From Antarctobacter heliothermus (GTDB lineage Bacteria > Pseudomonadota > Alphaproteobacteria > Rhodobacterales > Rhodobacteraceae), in contig NZ_CP022540.1 of the NCBI RefSeq assembly GCF_002237555.1, forward strand, positions 2,733,001 through 2,797,000: 64,000 nt of DNA, given 5' to 3'. The notes under the pieces are model-generated. The model was not told the DNA's origin. It was given only the letters and a program-made list of their open reading frames with translations, and made no database searches. Both the position numbers and the translations under genes were made by a program. Shown one piece after another: positions 60,490-64,000 of the stretch. The first letter of the stretch is position 1, and every line of letters begins with the position of its first letter.

Positions 60490-61653
60490 ATGTTGAGAGA
60501 CTTGTACATCAGCCGTGGCCCGGCGGCAGCCTTTGTTGCCGTGGGTCTCTATTGGGGCGCATTCGCAGCCCTGGTGCCGGATCTGAAGCCGCAGGTCGGT
60601 CTGTCGGACGGTGGGTTCGGGCTGGCTATGCTGGTGTCGGCAACCGGCGCAGTCATGGCGATGTGGCTGGCACCTTGGGTGCAACGACGGTTAGGAGCGG
60701 TGGACCTGCCGGTATTAGGTGTCGTCATGGCGGCGGCTTTTCTATTGCCAGGCCTGTCGGGGACGGGCACGGGGTTCGCGCTGGCGATGATGGCGGGGGC
60801 GATGGCCTCTGGCACGCTGGACGTATCGATGAATGCACGGCTGTCCCTGCTTGAAGGACAGTCTCGGCGGCCACTGATGAACCTGAATCACGGGCTCTTC
60901 TCGCTGTCGTATGCGGTGGCGGCGCTGTCGACGGGCCTCGCACGAGAGGCGGGTTGGTCCCCCTTGGCAGTGTTTTCGGCGTTGGCGCTGCCGGTTTTGG
61001 CGCTCTGCGTCCAGATGGCCCGCGCCCCGGTGCGCGAAACGCCGCGCGCCGAGGACACGCCCGAGTCGGCGCCGTTGTCCTGGGTTTTGCTGGGGCCGCT
61101 GGGGCTGATCGTGTTGCTGGCCTTTATGGCCGAGCAGGGGACAGAGGGATGGTCGGCGTTGCATCTGGAGCGCGGATTGGGCGCTGGGGCGGCCATGGGT
61201 GCGCTGGGGCCTGCGATCTTGGGTCTGACCATGGCGGTCGGGCGATTTGGCGGGCAGGTGGTGGCGCAGCGGGTGTCAGAGGCGGCAGTGATCCGTCTGG
61301 CGGCCGTGTTGACGGCGGTGGGGGCGGTCTGCGCGGCCTGGGCGCCGGTTCTGTCGGTGGCCTATCTGGGCTTTGCGATTCTGGGGTTTGGTGTGTCCGT
61401 GGTCGCTCCGATGGCCTTTTCCTGGTGCGGACGGTTGGTCGCGCCAGAATACAAGGCGCTTGCCATCAGTCGGGTGGCCGTTCTGGGCTATGCAGGGTTT
61501 TTTGTCGGCCCGCCGCTGATGGGCGGCCTGTCCGAGGCCTTTGGCTTGGCTGCCTCGTTTAGCATGGTGGGCGGTCTGATGTTGGTGATCCCGTTGGTTC
61601 TGGTGCCGCTGGCGATGCGGTTTGAGGGGCGCGCGGTGCGCCCTGCAGAGTGA
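60490..61653 (+). CDS. MFS transporter
   Basis: The 387-residue protein has about twelve helices in two sets of six with a short hydrophilic loop between (APVRETPRAEDTPESAP, about residues 180-196). The segment GTLDVSMNARLSLLEGQSRR near residue 110 is typical of the small MFS subgroup related to sugar/fucose-like and YbjJ-type carriers. Direction and substrate are unknown. No co-directional neighbour exists; it is convergent with lldD. Confidence 0.88.
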   Translation: MLRDLYISRGPAAAFVAVGLYWGAFAALVPDLKPQVGLSDGGFGLAMLVSATGAVMAMWLAPWVQRRLGAVDLPVLGVVMAAAFLLPGLSGTGTGFALAMMAGAMASGTLDVSMNARLSLLEGQSRRPLMNLNHGLFSLSYAVAALSTGLAREAGWSPLAVFSALALPVLALCVQMARAPVRETPRAEDTPESAPLSWVLLGPLGLIVLLAFMAEQGTEGWSALHLERGLGAGAAMGALGPAILGLTMAVGRFGGQVVAQRVSEAAVIRLAAVLTAVGAVCAAWAPVLSVAYLGFAILGFGVSVVAPMAFSWCGRLVAPEYKALAISRVAVLGYAGFFVGPPLMGGLSEAFGLAASFSMVGGLMLVIPLVLVPLAMRFEGRAVRPAE

Positions 61654-61669
61654 CGCACCCTCGGCGTCG

Positions 61670-61689
61670 ATGTTTCGCGCGCGAAACAT
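61670..61689. other. 20-bp perfect palindrome
   Basis: ATGTTTCGCGCGCGAAACAT is its own reverse complement and lies 17 bases after the MFS stop. It resembles the ParB site parS (TGTTTCACGTGAAACA) at its arms but has six instead of four central bases. As RNA it would form a hairpin with only a weak T-rich tail. Confidence 0.6.
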
Positions 61690-61696
61690 TCCTTTG

Positions 61697-61712
61697 TTAA
61701 CATGGTGTTAAC
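61697..61712. promoter_or_regulatory. CtrA-type box TTAA-N7-TTAAC
   Basis: TTAACATGGTGTTAAC matches the consensus for the alphaproteobacterial cell-cycle regulator CtrA (TTAA, seven bases, TTAAC). It is in a convergent gap between MFS and lldD 3' ends, so it does not sit at an obvious promoter. Confidence 0.45.
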
Positions 61713-61718
61713 GTGTTT

Positions 61719-61743
61719 CAGGCCCGGCGTGGGGCCGGGCCTG
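61719..61743. terminator. GC-rich hairpin between convergent genes
   Basis: CAGGCCCGGC (61719-61728) pairs perfectly with GCCGGGCCTG (61734-61743) around GTGGG. It begins eight bases past the lldD stop. No T tract is present on either strand, so it is at best a partial bidirectional terminator. Confidence 0.55.
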
Positions 61744-61750
61744 ACCTGCC

Positions 61751-62914
61751 TTAGCTCCAGTCGCCGGAAAAGCCTTTGGGCACCATCAGAATGTCGCGGT
61801 CCACGGTGTTGATATCCGTATGCCCGCACAGCGCCATGGAGTGGTCCAGTTCCTTGTGGATCACCTGCAACGCCTCTGTGACGCCCTGTTCGCCGCGCGC
61901 GCCCAATCCGTAGACAAACGCGCGACCAATCCAGGCCGTCTTGGCCCCCAGCGCCCGCGCCTTGAGCACGTCCTGCCCGGACCGCACACCGCTGTCCATG
62001 TGGACCTCGATCTTGTCACCGACCGCGTCCACAATCGGTTCAAGCGCACGGATTGAGGACAGCGCCCCGTCCAACTGTCGACCGCCGTGGTTGGACACGA
62101 CGATAGCATCCGCACCGACATTGCAGGCCTCCAGCGCATCGCGCGGGTCCATGATCCCCTTGATGATCAGCGGCCCGTCCCACATCTTGCGGAAATGGCG
62201 GATGCGGTCCCAGTTCAGCGACTGGTCAAAGCTCTCTGCCGTCCATGACGTCAACGAAGAGGGGTCTGTCACACCTTTGGCGTGGCCAACGATATTGCCG
62301 AAAAAGCGACGTTTCGTCTGGAGCATGTTCAGGCCCCAGGTCACCTTGGTCATCATGTTGGCGATGGATTTCGGCGTCAGTTTGGGTGGGGCGGACAGGC
62401 CGTTCTTGAGGTCCTTGTGACGCTGGCCCTGCAATTGCAGATCCACGGTAATTACCGCCGCCGAACAGTTTGCCGCCTTGGCCCGGTCAAACAGGTTCTG
62501 CATGAAGGCGTCGTCCTTCAGCGTGTAGACCTGCATCCAGAAAGGTTTGGTGGTGTTCTCGGCCACGTCTTCGATCGAGCAGATCGACATGGTCGACAGG
62601 CAGAAGGGCACGCCAAATTTCTCGGCGGCCCGGGCGGCTAGGATTTCACCGTCGGCGTGCTGCATCCCGGTCAAACCCACTGGTGCAAGTGCGACGGGCA
62701 TCGCTGCGTCCTGTCCGATCATTTGCGTTTTCGTCGATCGGCCCGCCATGTCGATGGCCACCCGTTGCCGGAGGTAGATGTCGTCGAAATCCGAAGAGTT
62801 TTCGCGGAAGGTCTGTTCTGTCCAGCTGCCGGATTCGCAGTAGTCGTAAAACATCTTGGGGACGCGGCGGCGGTAGAGGCGCTTGAGGTCCTCGATTTCG
62901 GTAATCACGGGCAT
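61751..62914 (-). CDS. lldD: FMN-dependent L-lactate dehydrogenase / alpha-hydroxyacid oxidase
   Basis: The 387-residue flavoprotein has the family landmarks FYDYCESGSWTEQTFREN, LAPVGLTGMQHADGEILAAR, WMQVYTLKD, ITVDLQLQGQRHKDLKNG, LIIKGIMDPRDAL and the catalytic His/Arg motif VSNHGGRQLDGALSSI. It oxidises L-lactate or another L-2-hydroxyacid at the membrane and passes electrons to quinone. The ATG at 62914 begins the conserved MPVITEIEDL; the upstream 14 codons are unsupported. Confidence 0.93.
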   Translation of the reverse strand: MPVITEIEDLKRLYRRRVPKMFYDYCESGSWTEQTFRENSSDFDDIYLRQRVAIDMAGRSTKTQMIGQDAAMPVALAPVGLTGMQHADGEILAARAAEKFGVPFCLSTMSICSIEDVAENTTKPFWMQVYTLKDDAFMQNLFDRAKAANCSAAVITVDLQLQGQRHKDLKNGLSAPPKLTPKSIANMMTKVTWGLNMLQTKRRFFGNIVGHAKGVTDPSSLTSWTAESFDQSLNWDRIRHFRKMWDGPLIIKGIMDPRDALEACNVGADAIVVSNHGGRQLDGALSSIRALEPIVDAVGDKIEVHMDSGVRSGQDVLKARALGAKTAWIGRAFVYGLGARGEQGVTEALQVIHKELDHSMALCGHTDINTVDRDILMVPKGFSGDWS

Positions 62915-63179
62915 GACACGGCGCTTTCTTTGGAATTGGTAAGGTCCGATTACCAATGTAGAGGATTTCTGGCAATGCGACTCTTGGGACAGGTTGCGCC
63001 AATGCGCTACTGCAACGCCGCCAAGGTCAAGACGCGGAGGCAGTGAACATCCCTGTTCTGGAGAAATCAGCCAAAGTCGTCGGGGTAAACCGCCGCTGCC
63101 ACTCGGCGCTTTGCGGCGGCCCCGCAGACCTGCTTTCTACAGATAGGATCAACGCGAACCCGCGCCGACCTCAGTGAGC

Positions 63180-63971
63180 TCAGGCGGAATGCGCGCCCGC
63201 CGCCAGTGAGGCGACAAACGACAGGATGTCCTCGACCGGTTTGCCCGCCGCGATCTCGGACACGATGGCCGATCCGACGACACACCCGTCAGCGACAGAG
63301 GCAATGGAGCGGCTGGTCTCGGGCGTGCGGATGCCAAAGCCCACGATTACCGGCAAATCGGTCTTGGCCTTTATCCGCGCCACTTCGGGGGCAACATCGG
63401 CGGCCTGTGCGGCCGCAGCACCCGTGATCCCGGTGATCGAGACGTAGTAGACAAACCCGGATGTGTTTTGCAGCACCTTGGGCAGGCGCTTGTCATCGGT
63501 GGTCGGGGTGGCGAGGCGGATAAAGTTCAGCCCGGCGGCCTGCGCGGGAATGCACAGTTCCTCATCCTCTTCGGGCGGCAGATCGACAATGATTAGCCCG
63601 TCGATTCCGGCCTCATTCGCTTGTGCCAGAAAAGTGTCGACGCCACGCGCATAGATCGGGTTGTAGTAGCCCATCATCACGATCGGCGTTTCGTTGTCGA
63701 CCTTGCGGAAATCGCGGACCATTTGCAGGGTGCGGTCCAGCGTCATGCCCCCCTCAAGGGCCCGTTGTCCGGCCAATTGGATTGTCTCGCCGTCGGCCAT
63801 CGGATCGGTAAAGGGCAGGCCCAGTTCGATCACGTCCACGCCAGCGCCGGGAAGACCTTTCATCACCGCCAGTGAGGTGTCCACATCGGGGTCCCCGGCC
63901 ATGATGTAGGAGACAAAAGCTTTCCGTCCCTCGGCTTGCAACCGGGCGAAGGTGGATTCGATGCGTGTCAT
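63180..63971 (-). CDS. trpA: Tryptophan synthase alpha subunit
   Basis: The 263-residue TIM-barrel protein has the catalytic Glu in [20 protein letters not shown], Asp in [12 protein letters not shown], and the phosphate-binding loops [14 protein letters not shown] and GFGIRTPE. It splits indole-glycerol phosphate and channels indole to TrpB. The start at 63971 leaves 29 bases to the window edge, so its upstream neighbour is unknown. trpB is at 54438 on the other strand. Confidence 0.97.
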   Translation of the reverse strand: MTRIESTFARLQAEGRKAFVSYIMAGDPDVDTSLAVMKGLPGAGVDVIELGLPFTDPMADGETIQLAGQRALEGGMTLDRTLQMVRDFRKVDNETPIVMMGYYNPIYARGVDTFLAQANEAGIDGLIIVDLPPEEDEELCIPAQAAGLNFIRLATPTTDDKRLPKVLQNTSGFVYYVSITGITGAAAAQAADVAPEVARIKAKTDLPVIVGFGIRTPETSRSIASVADGCVVGSAIVSEIAAGKPVEDILSFVASLAAGAHSA

Positions 63972-64000
63972 GGTTCACTCCCTGCAAGGCTTTCGCGTCT

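Noticed and set aside
61670..61689. Calling the palindrome a parS site
   Set aside because: The arms fit but the centre has six instead of four bases, so the 16-bp ParB consensus is not met; kept only as a palindrome.
1..64000. CRISPR arrays, rRNA genes and riboswitches
   Set aside because: No regularly spaced repeats, rRNA-like sequence or recognisable aptamer cores were seen anywhere in the window.

Overview
The window is a GC-rich chromosomal stretch that reads like a marine member of the Rhodobacterales (Roseobacter group, Alphaproteobacteria). This is inferred from gene families and layout: a caa3-type oxidase locus, tripartite tricarboxylate (TTT) transporters next to RraA-like and hydroxyacid dehydrogenase genes, a cheD-cheB-cheY-cheR-cheW-cheA-cheY cluster, an FAD-oxidoreductase/SelD fusion beside mnmH, MerR-controlled beta-oxidation genes, and a DUF2237 protein. 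No marker allowing a species call is present.

Layout. 1-2620: 3' end of a caa3-type cytochrome oxidase locus (fused subunit I/III, a small membrane protein, CtaG, a tri-haem cytochrome c). 2986-11080: a LacI-controlled sugar operon with xylose isomerase, an IolE-like TIM-barrel protein, a Gfo/Idh/MocA dehydrogenase and a ribose-type ABC importer, closed by a strong terminator. 11270-11450: probable transposase remnant. 11501-26959: two back-to-back modules for import and breakdown of (hydroxy)carboxylic acids. Module A is LysR / RraA-like - TctC - TctB - TctA - HIBADH - Ldh2 - D-2-hydroxyacid dehydrogenase. Module B is GntR plus TctC-TctB-TctA on the minus strand, divergent from D-2-hydroxyacid dehydrogenase - RraA-like - IlvD/Edd dehydratase.

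26960-29290: a decayed accessory patch ending at tRNA-Phe. It holds a ~488-codon gene broken by three single-base frameshifts and a truncated partner. The pair resembles uncharacterised two-gene modules of accessory islands and is the best candidate here for an undescribed system. 29291-32667: tRNA-Phe, mnmH and a SelD fusion (selenium modification of tRNA). 32734-39486: chemotaxis operon without a receptor gene. 39960-51219: fatty-acid oxidation (fadJ, thiolase, GST, two acyl-CoA dehydrogenases, two MerR regulators, two PaaI-type thioesterases). 51307-54311: MATE exporter, TetR regulator with a clear operator, quinone-reductase/enoyl-reductase-like MDR. 54438-55682: trpB. 55787-55975: slipin remnant. 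56076-60331: DUF2237, serine hydrolase, pth, DUF4189/SH3 protein, L25. 60490-62914: MFS carrier and lldD. 63180-63971: trpA.

How it works together: the left half is heterotrophic uptake and oxidation of sugars and organic acids, each module with its own regulator. The middle is motility control and lipid oxidation, and the right is housekeeping. All functional calls rest on reading motifs and gene order by eye; no database search was run.
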